A stretch of 64,000 nt of DNA from Cryptomeria japonica. Lineage: Eukaryota > Streptophyta > Pinopsida > Cupressales > Cupressaceae. The notes below the pieces were generated by a model, which saw only the letters and a program-made list of their open reading frames with translations, was not told the DNA's origin and did no database searches. The stretch lies in the NCBI RefSeq assembly GCF_030272615.1, contig NW_026729318.1, forward strand, positions 38,001 through 102,000, written 5' to 3'. Below, one piece after another: positions 9,324-21,129 of the stretch. Position 1 is the first letter of the stretch. Every line of letters starts with the position of its first letter. A program made the translations under genes and the position numbers.

Positions 9324-10760
9324 TAAAGGAAAACTACCTTTGAAATGTTTCAATTGTGATAAGATAGGACATATGGCTTCTAACTATCCTGACAAAGATT
9401 CTACTGAAAAGAGAGATTACTGAGATGATAGACAGAAAGATAATCATTACAGAGGATACCAAGACTTCAGAAGAAGAGATAGAAAGTCATGCTTAATAGC
9501 CGATGAGGAATCCAATGATGATAAATTAGATGAAACTGATACAGAGGAAGTAGTTTATGTGGTTATCAAAGATGGATCAGATGAAGAAAGGTATGAAGAA
9601 GAAGCCCTTATATCTCACATAAATACTAATGATTCTTGGATCATAGATAGTGGATGCTCACATCACATGATAGGTGATAAACACAAGTTTGTTATGTTTG
9701 AAGACTATGATGGAGGCTATGTAAGATTTGGTAATGATGCACCATGTCTGGTAAGAGGTAAAGGATCCATAACACTTTTTGATAATGCAAGATTCAATGA
9801 TGCTTATTGGGTTGAAGGTTTGAAATACAATTTGTTGAGTGTGTCACAGCTAAACAATATAGGATACCGAATAGAATTTTAGACAGGAATTGTCAAAGTT
9901 TGTGACAAGCATGGAAAGTTAGCTGCTATCGAGACACAAACAAAAGGTAACACATTTCACCTTGACTCAACTCAGAATAAATTTTTGTATGCAAAGATAG
10001 ATGATACCTGGTTATGGTATAAAAGGTTTTGTCATGTAAATTTTGATAATCTGATCAAAATAAGCAAGAAGCACCGAGTAAGAGGTCTACTGAGTCTTGA
10101 AAAACCTGAGAATGCTATGTGTCGAGGATGCCAGATTGGTAAAATGACAAGATAAAGCTTTACAAGTAAGTCTTACACTTCTAAGGGAAATTTAGATCTT
10201 GTGCACACTGATCTTTGTGGTCCTATGAAAGTTCAAAGTTATTATGGTGATAAACATTTCATATTATTTGTGGATGATTACTCAAGGATGATGTCAGTAA
10301 TGATTTTAAAAGAAAAATCAGAAGGTTTTCAAATGTTTAAAAGGTACAAGGCAAGAGGGAAAATGAAACAGGAAGACAACTGAAATGTCTTAGATCAGAT
10401 AGAGGAGGAGAGTTCACATCTGATGAGTTCAACTTATTCTGCAATGATCATGGTATAAAAAGATAGGTCTCTGCACTGAGAACTCCACAGCAAAATGGAA
10501 TAGTTGAGAGAAGAAACAGATCTATTGTGGATTGTCCCAGAACCTTGATGATTGAAAAGAAAGTGCCACAAACATTTTGGAGAGAAGCAATAAGCATTGT
10601 AGTTTACACCCTGAACCGAGTACAACTAAAGAAAGGTACTTTGAAGACACCATATGAAATCTGGTATGACAAGAAACCTAATGTAAGTGCAAATGTGAAA
10701 ATTGATGAATTTGCAAAAAGAAATGATGAAGGAAATTCCAAGGAACTAGAAGATTATGAT
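9324..10760 (+). pseudogene. Copia gag zinc knuckle, protease and integrase
   Basis: Continuation of gag-pol after the insertion. A zinc knuckle reads CFNCDKIGHMASNY, where the last cysteine is replaced by tyrosine. The aspartic protease motif WIIDSGCSHHM follows at about 9637-9670. The GAG-pre-integrase region shows WYKRFCHVNFDNL. The integrase core is recognisable from HTDLCGPM (first Asp), LRSDRGGEF (second Asp, in a shifted frame near 10390) and PQQNGIVERRN (Glu). In-frame stops occur at about 9421, 9880 and 10153, plus a frameshift near 10360 and a stop near 10465. After DKKPNV (about 10680) roughly 60 residues expected in Copia integrases are missing. The copy is inactive. Confidence 0.88.
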
Positions 10761-10763
10761 TAA

Positions 10764-12527
10764 TTTGTCTATGTTCAACTGACAAGTCCTACCAAGACAA
10801 CTGCAGAAGGAAATGAAGAGAATATCCAATTACTGAGTGATGAAGAAGAACATACAGAGCCTACCAAGCCTGTATTAGCCAAATATGTCAGAAGACATGA
10901 TGCACCAAGTTAGATTATAGGAGATAAGGATGATCTAGTGATGACAAGGAACAAACTGAGACAGAACACATGTCTGATATCTGAATTTGAACTGAGAATA
11001 GTGAAAGAGGCATTTAACAGTGAAGATTGGATAAAAGTTATGACAGAAGAGATTGATCAGATCAAGAAGAATGACACATGGACACTGGTCCCAAGACCGA
11101 AGGACAAAAATGTAATCGGTACAAAATGGATTTTCAAAAACAAGCTGAATGAAAAAGGAGAGGTCATTTTAAATAAAGCAAGACTAGTTTGCAAAGGTTA
11201 TGCCCAACAAGAAGGAATTGATTATGGTGAGAGTTTTGCACCTGTAGCAAGACTTGAAGGAGTAAGAACATTGTTGGCATATGCTGCTTACAATAATTTC
11301 AAGGTATATCAGATGGATGTCAAATCTGCATTTCTGAATGGTATATTAGAAGAAGAAGTTTTTATTGAACAACTTGAAGGATTTACTGAAGACAATAATA
11401 AAGATCAGGTATGTAAATTGAACAAAGCTTTATATGGTCTAAAACAAGCACCTAGAGCATGGTATGAAATATTGCACTCTTCTTATTTGATTAAGATTGT
11501 TTTTATAAGAACAAGTGAAAACAACAATATTTACATGAAGAATGAAGAAAATGGAATACTGATCTTAGCCATATTTGTTGATGATATTATATTTTGTGGG
11601 AATGACTCTCTATGCAAGAACTTTGGAAATGAAATGAGAAAAGAATTTGAGATGTCATTAATTGGTGAGATAAAGTATTTTATAGGTTTACAGATACTGC
11701 AAATGAAAAATGAGATTTTCATTACTCAATCCAAGTACATAAAGGAAATCTTGAAGAAATTTGGAATGGAGGATTCAAAACCAGTAAGTACTCCAATGAC
11801 TACCAACTGTAAACTATTAAAGAATGATGAATCTGCATCTATTGATGAGACACTTTACCGGTCCATGATTGGAAAGTTGCAATATGTTGTTCATAGCAGG
11901 CAAGACATAGCACATGCAGTAGGTATAGTTGCAAGATTCTCTGCAGATCCTAAGGAAACACACATGACAGCAATCAAGAGAATTTTTAGATACTTGAAAG
12001 GCATTGAGGATTATGGCTTAGTATATCAGAATAGAAATGATTTTGATTTAAAATTTTATACTGATGTTGATTGGGTAGGCAAAATTGATGACAGGAAAAG
12101 CACAAGTGGAGGAGCTTTTTTTTTAGGAGAAAGACTAGTGAGTTGTCTTAGCAAGAAACAAGGATGTGTTTAAAAGTCAACAACAGAAGCTGAATACATT
12201 GCTGAAGCATTGAATTGTACCAACATAGCATGGATCAAACAACTATTGGAAGGTATAAATGAGAAAGTTACCGAGCCAGTAACTATATTCTATGACAATA
12301 CTAGTGCCATTAACATTTTAAAGAATCCTGTTATGCACTCTAAGACAAAGCACATCTCTATCAAATATCATTATCTTAGAGAAGAAGCTCAAGAGAAGAA
12401 AGTGGTGTTGGAGTATGTTAGCACAAAGGAACAAATAGCAGATATCTTCACCAAGCCACTGCTAAGGGACACTTTTGAGTATCTCAGAGGTAAGTTAGGG
12501 GTCCTACCCCTATCTTCTACTTGCTAA
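10764..12527 (+). pseudogene. Copia reverse transcriptase and RNase H
   Basis: The frame 10938-12173 encodes the Copia reverse transcriptase: WTLVPRPKDKNVIGTKWIF, then ARLVCKGYAQQEGIDY, then VYQMDVKSAFLNG with the first catalytic Asp, LYGLKQAPRAWYE, and FVDDIIF as the catalytic box (usually YVDD). RNase H follows with FYTDVDWVG, a stop at 12171-12173 in place of a tryptophan or glutamine codon, then STTEAEYIA and KHISIKYHYLRE, ending at 12527. Stops also lie between integrase and reverse transcriptase (10762, 10911). Apart from these few lesions the polymerase region is well preserved, which suggests moderate age. It is part of the element bounded by the right LTR at 12945. Confidence 0.92.
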
Positions 12528-12944
12528 CCAAGTTCGGTGAAAGCATCAATTCGATGACTCTACAAAATATCTTTTAGGAGTTGATGCTGATTTACACACT
12601 TTAGGATGTTTTCTAAAGGTGAACAGGAAACAATACAAGAAATAATACAGGGAACAGGAATTGAAGACATAAATGCTCTGACTGAGACTACGTTGACACA
12701 TAACAACAGGAAATCACTTCATACAGGAAGAAATTATGTTTTAGTTATTTACTTTTTGGCATTTTTGTCAAAGGGGGAGAAGACATAAGAGAAGAGGAGA
12801 AGATTGAAGAAGAGGAGAAGACTAATTTATGGGGGAGAATTCTGATGACAGAAGGAGAGCATTTCAGCATTTCAGAATCTCATATCAATCCGAATCAATT
12901 AGGTCAAATCAATTGGTTTCGCCATCAATGCCAAAGGGGGAGAT
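12528..12944 (+). other. Copia 3' untranslated region ending in polypurine tract
   Basis: Non-coding purine-rich DNA between the RNase H stop and the right LTR. It contains AAAGGGGGAGA at about 12770-12780 and again at 12933-12943; the latter abuts the LTR and is the likely polypurine tract. Confidence 0.7.
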
Positions 12945-14476
12945 TTTTGGCATTTGGGATTATAACAAACAAGGGGAGATTGTTGGAATTTCAATAAGGA
13001 TATTGAGAAGGTTGTTGATGATTATGGATATAACTGATTAAGGATGTTTACTATCTTAATATTATTATTTTGTCATTGATGTCAAGAAATTGATTTTCTA
13101 ATTTAGTATGATGTTGCCATATCTTGAGAAGTATGATTTGATGAGTATAAAGATGTCAGTAAAAGACACAGAAAGATATGATGGATAAGGGGAGAAATAA
13201 GTTATTCAATGGGAAACTATTACCAAGTTAGACAATGATGAGATCATGATGATTAGATTGTTTTGATATCCTACATATGTTATTGATTGAAAGGTTAATA
13301 CTATACTATGTTACCGAGCAAAGAACCTGGTCGGTAAACCCTAAGGAACCTAGTATATAAACCCTAAGGTTATCGCTATCGGTTAATGAAGGTAAAATGT
13401 CTATCGAGTGAAGTTTAGTATTTACCAAGTTGCAACCGAGTAATAACAGAATACATTAAATGATTACATGGATTATTTAATGAAGGAAGCTGATAAGCTG
13501 GCTATGATTAAATGATTGGTATGCCATGAATGAAGTTTGTTAAAAAATCTATGGCAAAGGAAAATTGACAAGAAGATCTATAGCTCAAATTGAACTACAA
13601 TACCCTAGCACAAGTTCCAAGAAATATATGCAAGTTCCAAGGCAGGGTAAAACGTTTTCAGATTGAAGGATATATTGAACCTGGTCAAAGTTTGAAGATC
13701 TGATGGCTATGATTGATTGTGGGAAATGTGATCAAGGAGATTAAGCGATTGGCGAATTGTTTATAAATAGGGAACTGTTGATAAACAATGTATGTGGGCA
13801 AGTGTATGCACAGGGATGCTACATAGTGATTACCGAGCACAAAAGCTTGAAGATCTGTTTTGAATAACAGAGTATAGAGCCCAGCAGATGGACAATATTA
13901 GTTCTATGTCTATATTGTATTGAGCAAATAAGAATCTGCTTTAGCATTTTAGATGTGAAGTTGCAAATAGATTTTTATTACTGTTATTTAGTGAAGTGAC
14001 AGAAAATCTCTTAACCGAGTGGACTTAACAGTCTTATTTGTAAAACCCTCTAGCAAGGTGACATTCTGATGGAGTGTTTGAAATCCTTTAGCAAGGTCAC
14101 TTCTAACAAGGTGAAGATCCTAACAGATCTGAGGGAAATCCCTTAACCGGGTCACATCTAGCAATGTTTTTGTAATCTTTACCAAGATTTTCTTTTAACC
14201 AAGCATACTCTAGAAGAGTATATTTCTTAGTGGGTCTGAAATCCCACAGTGGTTTTTCCCTATTTGGGTTTCCACGTTAAATCTGGTGTTATGAGTGTTA
14301 TGATGTTTATATGCTTTTGAGTTTGCATGTTTAGTAGTTTTGGTTACATTACTGAAGTATATGTTATAGAGGTTGTATCTGATGTTTTTTTATGGAAGAT
14401 TAAGTTTGTATGATTCACCCCCCCTCTCATCTTATTAGCTTGGCATCTATACTTACATTAAGTATCAGAACTATCA
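12945..14476 (+). repeat. Copia LTR, right copy
   Basis: 1532 bp, homologous over its whole length to 4126-5633. It follows a purine tract, ends GAACTATCA and is followed by the target duplication CTTAG (14477-14481). The second base of the terminal TG is mutated to T (TTTTGGCATTTGG). Relative to the left copy it has a short local duplication near 13347-13370. Confidence 0.9.
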
Positions 14477-15365
14477 CTTAGAATGGTCACTTAAATAGTG
14501 ACTCTTTATGTGGAAGTGATATGACTCTATGGGTGCATTGGTTTCTTGATTTGCATGAGAGAAGCTTCAAAAAAAAAACCACGTCTCTATACAAAAAATA
14601 TAATGTCTTAGTATACAGAATACACTACTTGATGTAAATGCATATAAACAATAATGAAAATACTAATGATCTTACCTATACGACTCTCATCATGACACCA
14701 AGTAATCTGAAAGTACTCAATAAATTTTTTCTCTTCTTTTAATTCTTCCATGAGATTTTTAATTATATGAGTTGTGATGTTCTCACCATTGGGGTTGATT
14801 GTATACATGATCTCATCCAATCTATCGGACATTTTTGTTCCAACATCCTTATTCTTGACATACCTAGATTATAAAATATAATATTAAATTACAATATGTA
14901 AGGATGTTTCCATATATTTTAATTAAATATTAACTTACTTATACACATTATTCAACCATGCCCTACGCACATGCCAAATACATAAAAGCACCCGACAACA
15001 AAAGCATAATCTGCAACTCACATTATAAAGGTTCATAAATTGCATTCTAATCAAATTGATTGTTAAGCTAAAACTAATTTATTTTAATATTAGGAAAAAT
15101 TTGTTTCTATAAACTGAATATTAAGAAATTACAATCTCATAAATATAAACTAAGGCTAGTAAATCCTGATTGCTTCAATCTCAACACTAGCATCATATGT
15201 CATGAATGCCTCGATATGCCATTCTTCCTTACACTAATTCCCTCTTTTGTAAACTTCTGTTAATCATTCATTTATGTCTTCAACTTTATTTCTTGAGGAT
15301 ATGGCCTATGCAATAGGTATACCAGCATCTTGTTCATCAAATACAAGCAAGGTATACAACTGGTA
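14477..15365 (-). pseudogene. MULE-type transposase, catalytic domain exons
   Basis: Minus-strand exons of the host gene. About 15151-15365 encodes TLLVFDEQDAGIPIA and KEEWHIEAFMTYDASVEIEA, the MULE domain core with catalytic acidic residues. 14939-14991 encodes the LLCIWHV block. 14676-14863 encodes the SDRLDEIMYTINPNGEN block. About 14482-14566 encodes ANQETNAPIESYHF, and its last codons join the SWIM exon at 4120 across the Copia element. Decay is clear: three in-frame stops in the core exon (two where MULE proteins have tryptophan), a GG instead of AG acceptor before 14991, and a poly-A tract of 10 bases against 12 in the duplicate. The Copia insertion lies in the coding exon. No activity is expected. 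Confidence 0.78.
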
Positions 15366-15391
15366 CTACACATAAATATACCATTGATAAA

Positions 15392-15622
15392 TTAATCTTC
15401 TAGATAAAATAAATGAATAACTAAATCAAGATCCAATAAGCCTTCTCCTTTAACAAAGTGTGGGAGTCTCTTGAGAGGGATAGAAACACATAAGTCCATC
15501 TCTTTAGCAGTATCATTTCTAATGGGTGTCTCTAGGCTAGCACTTGAAAAATATTTTCCTTCATTGGGAATGTCTTGGTCCTCTAGTTTGATGAGTGATT
15601 TCCATTTATTCTTTTTACCCAT
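15392..15622 (-). pseudogene. possible N-terminal exon of the transposase gene
   Basis: A 76-codon minus-strand frame starting with ATG at 15622 and beginning MGKKNKWKSLIKLEDQD lies just upstream of the MULE core exon, with an AG acceptor at 15366-15367 in between. It has no domain I recognise. Position and orientation fit a first exon, but the usual N-terminal part of the transposase is not evident, and chance is a real alternative. Confidence 0.25.
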
Positions 15623-15719
15623 TCTGAATAATATTAAGATGGTTGGTGGCTCTCTATTTTATTTTAAAATGTAGGAACAACTATATTGGTATTATTATAT
15701 ATACAAGAAATGTCTTACT

Positions 15720-18225
15720 TGTTAGACACAATGTACCACTGAGAGGGGGGTGAATCAGTGGTTCTCAATATTTTCCCTTTAACTATCTTATGTGTGTATA
15801 CTAGTTATCATCCTATTACCTAGTGGGTCTACTAGTAAGATAAATCAATACAATGCAATGCAAGCATACACAAGGGCACATCCCATAACACCAGTATGTA
15901 CGAGGAAAACCCAAGATGGGAAAAACCTCGGTGAGCAATGTTGTTGGAGTCTACTACTCCAATCCAGCCTCAGAATGAAATCTGTTACAAATTTTAGGGC
16001 ACCAACCCAAGGAGCTACAACCCTTGATTTAGGGTACCAACCCAAGGAGCACCAACCCCTGATTTAGGGAACCAACCCAAGGAGCACCAACCCCTACACC
16101 GAGCTACAACTCAGTGATCACATTGATAGCATCAAATACAAAAGTAGTTATACTGTTACAAGTTAATCTTGTAACCATTGCATATACTTCACTCTGTTGG
16201 TAAAACACCTTCTCTGGTAAACTAGTTCACCTCTCTCTGTTGCTGCTTTACAAGTTTACACTCTATTGGTTACCTTTCTCTGCATCTGCTTCATTAGATC
16301 TCTCCTTCACTGTGCTGCACTTCAGTACCCTTTGTTGTCTTCCTGTCGGCACAAGCACCTACCAGCTATCCTCTCTGATGCAATCTAGCTACTTTACCGG
16401 TTTCTCAAACTATACTAGTTGAACCCTCTATTAAACCCTATCACCAGTTTAATCTTCAATCACTCAATCATTGTTATCTTCTGCTATTTTCACTCCGAAT
16501 GATCTAACTCTCTTATTCAATAGCTATACTATCTCCCATCTAGTGGCCCTTAACAATATCTTTGGCTTGCATATTTATAGCCCAATCTTCTTGCCAAAAG
16601 CCACATTCAAACTTGGCACCTTAGGGTTTTCTCCACTGATCACGAGGCACATCAAATCCAATCAAATCTGATTGGATCACAACTTAGAGATGTTTGTCTA
16701 CACATATCCACCATTTTCGTGCCTTCTGAAACATTCTTTCTATGTTTGGCATTCTGCATTCAATCTATCGGTTCATCCGTTGGTCAAATGCCATAAATGG
16801 CTTAGCTGTTTCCTTCACCAACCCGACCTGCACAATCAATTTGTCCTAGATCTTTGTTGTCAATTTTATCTTGAGCCACAAACCTCTACCGTGAATCCTT
16901 TTGATTCACAGTCACCATTAATGTCAGACCAACTGCCAACTACCTTACCGACCTCACTTCACCGACTTGTGCATGTTCCATCCACCAATTCATGTATGTT
17001 TGCCACTTCATCTCCACGTGTCATCACTATCGGTATCCACCTCTTCTTATTGAGTCGGTTCATGCTTAGTCATTGACCACACACTTAACCAGTATACACC
17101 TACTTGTCCACTAAACCTACCAACACAAACCACCTTGCTGATTAACCTTCTTGCCAATGACTTCTTGGTGTTTCCGGTGTAGTACCTTTTCTTAGTCATA
17201 CAAATATTCCGGTTCACTGCATGCATCATGTTTAACATCAACTGATGAGGGCCTTTTGCTTCTGCACTTCTTTGCATACCGGTAACTACCTAGATGACTC
17301 CATGTCATCATTCTTCAATATAATGCATTGAGGCAACACCTTTTTCAATTTGCATCTTGATAACTCCATGTGTGTTACTACAAATCCTCAAGCATCATTT
17401 GACTGAGTCACATCTTCATCAGTTTGTCAGAGTGACAAACTCATCAACTCAACTCTCCTTCCTTTGTCTTGGTAGCACACCATGCCTACACTTTCTGATC
17501 TGGTGCATATCTTCGATTTCATGCACCTATGGTATCTTACTGATCCACCAGTAGATCTGGTGTAAACCACCACACACTTACCATCTGCTATCGACATTGC
17601 ACAAGTATGATCACCTTGTGTGAGCATATACATCTCCTACATAGAACCCAGTAGACATCCCCTTTGTCTACTTCACTATCTTGTAGCAGTCCAAACTCCA
17701 ACCTGTGATATCATCTTCTTCCGGTGGGAGTAATATTGGATGACTTCACCCTTTATGCTAGTATACCCTTCTTCAATGGCTAGCCTTTTGCTAACATGTT
17801 GGGCCAATCCTTATCGGTTGGAAAGTGTACATCACCTCCTATGTTGATGTGATCTTTAGTAACATTTCACCTCTTCATCACAAATAGCAACTTAAGCACC
17901 TCGCTCATCCTTCTTGTACACTAGTCATAAGCTTGTCGGTTGGCAACTACTCACTATCAACACAACTCTTACAAGTTGACATCCTTTCCTTACTGGTGTT
18001 AGATTGTGTTGGTAACTTGTCCATTTCATCCACACAATCAAACACTGACTTGTGTACCGGTGACTCTAATAGTCATTCCTCTGAATGACATTCTCTTCTT
18101 TACCGTTGACTTGCAGTGCTAGTTGACATCAATGGCTGCATGTCAACAATACTCCCATACTGGTTGTCCTGCTCTACTGTTAATATGTTATACCGATTGA
18201 CATCAATGACAACACAATGCCAACA
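15720..18225 (-). mobile_element. solo Copia-type LTR, 2506 bp
   Basis: It begins TGTTAGACACAATG and ends CAATGCCAACA on the plus strand, flanked by TTACT on both sides (15715-15719, 18226-18230). On the minus strand it reads TGTTGGCATTGTG... and ends with a TTCACCCCCCTCTCA tract close to the terminus, as do the LTRs at 40553, 50676 and 61092. It also carries the AGGTTTTTCCC / TTGGGTTTTCCTCG motif seen in plant Copia LTRs. No internal domain is attached, so it is a solo LTR left by LTR-LTR recombination. Confidence 0.85.
15992..16099. repeat. three-unit minisatellite inside the solo LTR
   Basis: Units of about 36 bp, each built around ACCAACCCAAGGAGCACCAA, repeat three times. The other minus-strand LTRs of this family (40850-40925, 61367-61410) carry one or two units, so copy number varies within the family. 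Confidence 0.75.
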
Positions 18226-18329
18226 TTACTAATATCAAAAATTATATAAATACCATTATTTCCTAAATAAATTATTGCAGACCATATCCGATTGTTGAAA
18301 GGTTTGTTCAATATTTTGTTGCAAGTGGA

Positions 18330-19555
18330 TCTAAAAAAATTAGGATGTCATGATGTCTATAAGCTAATATATGGGTGTTTATGAAAGGTTTGTTCAATAC
18401 TTTGAAAGGTACATAAAATGTCATGATGTCTATAACCTAATATATGGATGTTTATGAATATGTAATAAATTTATGGTAGGATAAAAGGATGATGACAATA
18501 TGGATTACTGATAAAAATTAGGATATGGATGTCTACAAGGATGTGATCAAGTTAGGAGTTTTGATTCTATAGGAAATTTAAATCTATCTTAGAGATGAGG
18601 GATTCGTAAAAATTAATGGATAATTGATGTGTATGAGGATGTTATGATGGTATAAACTATGATTATCAAATCTAGGGCATATATGTCTATAACTTAATTT
18701 GTAGATAGAAGGATAAGGTATGTGTATAAGTACACGTACATAAGATGTTATGATGCATATAACCTAGTATATGGCTGTTTATGAATATGTAATGAATTTA
18801 TGGTTGGATAAAAAGATGATCAATATGAATTGTGATCAAAATTAGGACATGGATGTCTACAAGGTTGTGATCAAGTTAGGATTTTTTATTCTACAGGAAA
18901 TTTAAACCTATCTTAGAGAGAAGGGATTCATAATAATTAATGGATAATTGATGTGTATGAGGATGTTATGAGGTGTAAACTCTGATTATCAAACCTAAGG
19001 CATATATGTCTATAACTTAATTTGTAGATAGAAGGATAAGGTATGCGTATAACTACCCACATATAAGATGCTATGATGTATATAACCTAGTATATGGGTG
19101 TTCATGAATATGTAATGAATTTATGGTAGGATAAAAGGATGATAAAAAGATGGTTTGTGATCACAATGAAGATATGGATGTCTACAAGGATGTGATCAAG
19201 TTAGGAGTTTTGATTCTATAGGAAATCCAAACCTATCTTGGAGATGATTGATTCCTAAAAATTAATGGACAATTGATGTGTATGAGGATGTTATGCTGGT
19301 GTAAGTGATTATCTAAACCAGGGCATGGATACTATGATGGTGGTGTAAACCTAGGAGATAAATGTTTATGAAGATCCAACCTAATTTGTAGATAGAAGAA
19401 TAGTATTTGTTTATAAAAATGTGGATGTGTATGAGTATGAGTAAGGATACCTAAAAATTAATGGATAATGGATATGTATGAGTATGTTATGATGGTGTAA
19501 GTGATTATCTAACCTAGGGCATGAATGTTTATGAAAATATTATGTGACTATGGAT
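18330..19555. repeat. degenerate tandem array, unit about 325 bp
   Basis: Anchor GAATATGTAAT occurs at 18456, 18783 and 19106 (spacing 327 and 323), each followed in order by GGATGTCTACAAGG, a TTAGGA.TTTT block, ATGGATAATTGATGTGTATG and a CTATAACTTAATTTGTAG block. A fourth partial unit ends near 19555. No coding capacity. Confidence 0.8.
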
Positions 19556-20562
19556 ACTATGTTTTTGATTCTCAATATCATGCAAGCATGCGAGAGAAGA
19601 GCATACACACACACACTCCTTCAAGATTAAAATACAATGGTTCTTTAGTTAACCAAATTAAAATGTGTATGGTTCATTTTAATCCCTCAAAGCAATAGTT
19701 TGAAAAGACACACAAACAAACAAACAAATAAAATATAATAAGAAAAATGTCTATAAACTTTTTCTCTAAACAATCATCATGCCAAACTAGTTAGCCAATA
19801 TTTTTGTGCATTTGTTCTTTAGCTTGCCAAAAGGGAAAGTTTTAAAGTTTTTCACACTTTAATGAAAAGATAAAGTTTCATTAAATTATTACTTTAAAAA
19901 ATACAAAATAAGACATCAAACTAAAAAAAATAAGTAAACTATTATATCCTTTATAAAATTTTAAACATTTTTAAAAAAATTATAAAAAATGGACAAATTT
20001 ACCTGAAGTTGGTGTGCAATATGAAGAAAAATCTTGGTTCACTACGTATGCTTGGAACTAGCTTTCAAATGCGTACAAAAATAAAAAAATTGATTAATTG
20101 GTGGTTTGAAATTTGTTAACATTTTCATGCAAATTCTTTTTAAGCAATTGATATATATATATAAATATAAATTATACGCAAAATAAGAAAGTGTAGATAT
20201 GTGACAACAATAAAAACATTAATGCTTTCAATATTCCATGCACTTTATGAGTAGAATTATCTTTTTAAAGACATTATTAAAATAATTTATTATTCTTTGA
20301 AAAGTAAACTTATTCAACTTTTATACATGGAAGGTTAATTGGATGTTTTCTTCTAAAATAAAAGCATAACATTTAATAAGAGTATGAAACCTTTTTTAAA
20401 TGTGTGAAGCTTGTTTTTTGAGTGTGAATCTTTTTTTAATTTTTTAAAAAGTGGAAGCAACTAATAAAAATTATTACAAACTTCTTTATCATGGTAGTTT
20501 GACAAGTATGATAAATGCTCATAATTGAATTTAAATTTTTTATATTATATAATTTACAATTG
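19556..20562. other. unassigned AT-rich DNA
   Basis: AT-rich, with short homopolymers and a TATATATATA run near 20152. No gene or element boundary could be supported. Confidence 0.55.
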
Positions 20563-20814
20563 AAGAATAATAATGACAACAATAATAATAACAACAATAA
20601 CAGTAACAACAAAAATAGTAACAACAATAATAGTAAGAACAATAGTAAGAACAGTAATAGTAAGAACAGTAATAGTAACAGTAATAATAATAATAAGAGT
20701 AATAGTAATAACAATAACAATAACAATAACAATAACAATAACAATAGCAATAACAATAACAATAACAATAACAATAACAATAACAATAACCATAACCATA
20801 ACAATAACAACTAG
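20563..20814. repeat. trinucleotide/hexanucleotide microsatellite, mostly AAY
   Basis: About 250 bp of AAC/AAT/AGT/AAG triplets that become a regular AACAAT array after 20700. Long Asn/Lys/Ser and Leu/Val/Ile frames here are low-complexity artefacts. Confidence 0.9.
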
Positions 20815-20880
20815 GGCAGTGACAGTGGAATCCAAGGTTGAAATGGGGGTCTACTCATGGCAAGAATCGATCATTTTCAC

Positions 20881-21120
20881 AGGTGGTTGGCTCTCAAGAG
20901 GTGGCAAAAGAAGCTAGGGTTTCTATTATGGTACCTGGCAAAATGGGACATAATGCGATGGAGGCTAGGGTTTCAATTCTTGCAACTCAAGCGATCGGTC
21001 AGATGGTTGGATCTTGAGATATGGAGAAAGAAGCTAGGGTTTCTGGAATGGTATCTAGCAAAACGGGTAATAATGCGATGGAGGCTAGGGTTTCAGTTTC
21101 GGCGACTCGGGTGCTCGGTT
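20881..21120 (+). repeat. two 120-bp monomers in the LINE-1 5' region
   Basis: 20881-21000 and 21001-21120 align without gaps; both contain AAGAAGCTAGGGTTTCT and TGCGATGGAGGCTAGGGTTT exactly 120 bp apart. The position just upstream of ORF1 resembles the promoter monomers of some L1 elements. Promoter function is not shown by the sequence. Confidence 0.8.
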
Positions 21121-21129
21121 AGGTAAATT

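Noticed and set aside
18330-19555. CRISPR-like array
   Set aside because: Units are about 325 bp and degenerate throughout, with no short identical repeats and unique spacers, and the DNA is plant nuclear.
20436-20917. Long Asn/Ser and Leu or Val/Ile frames
   Set aside because: They are translations of the trinucleotide microsatellite in different frames.
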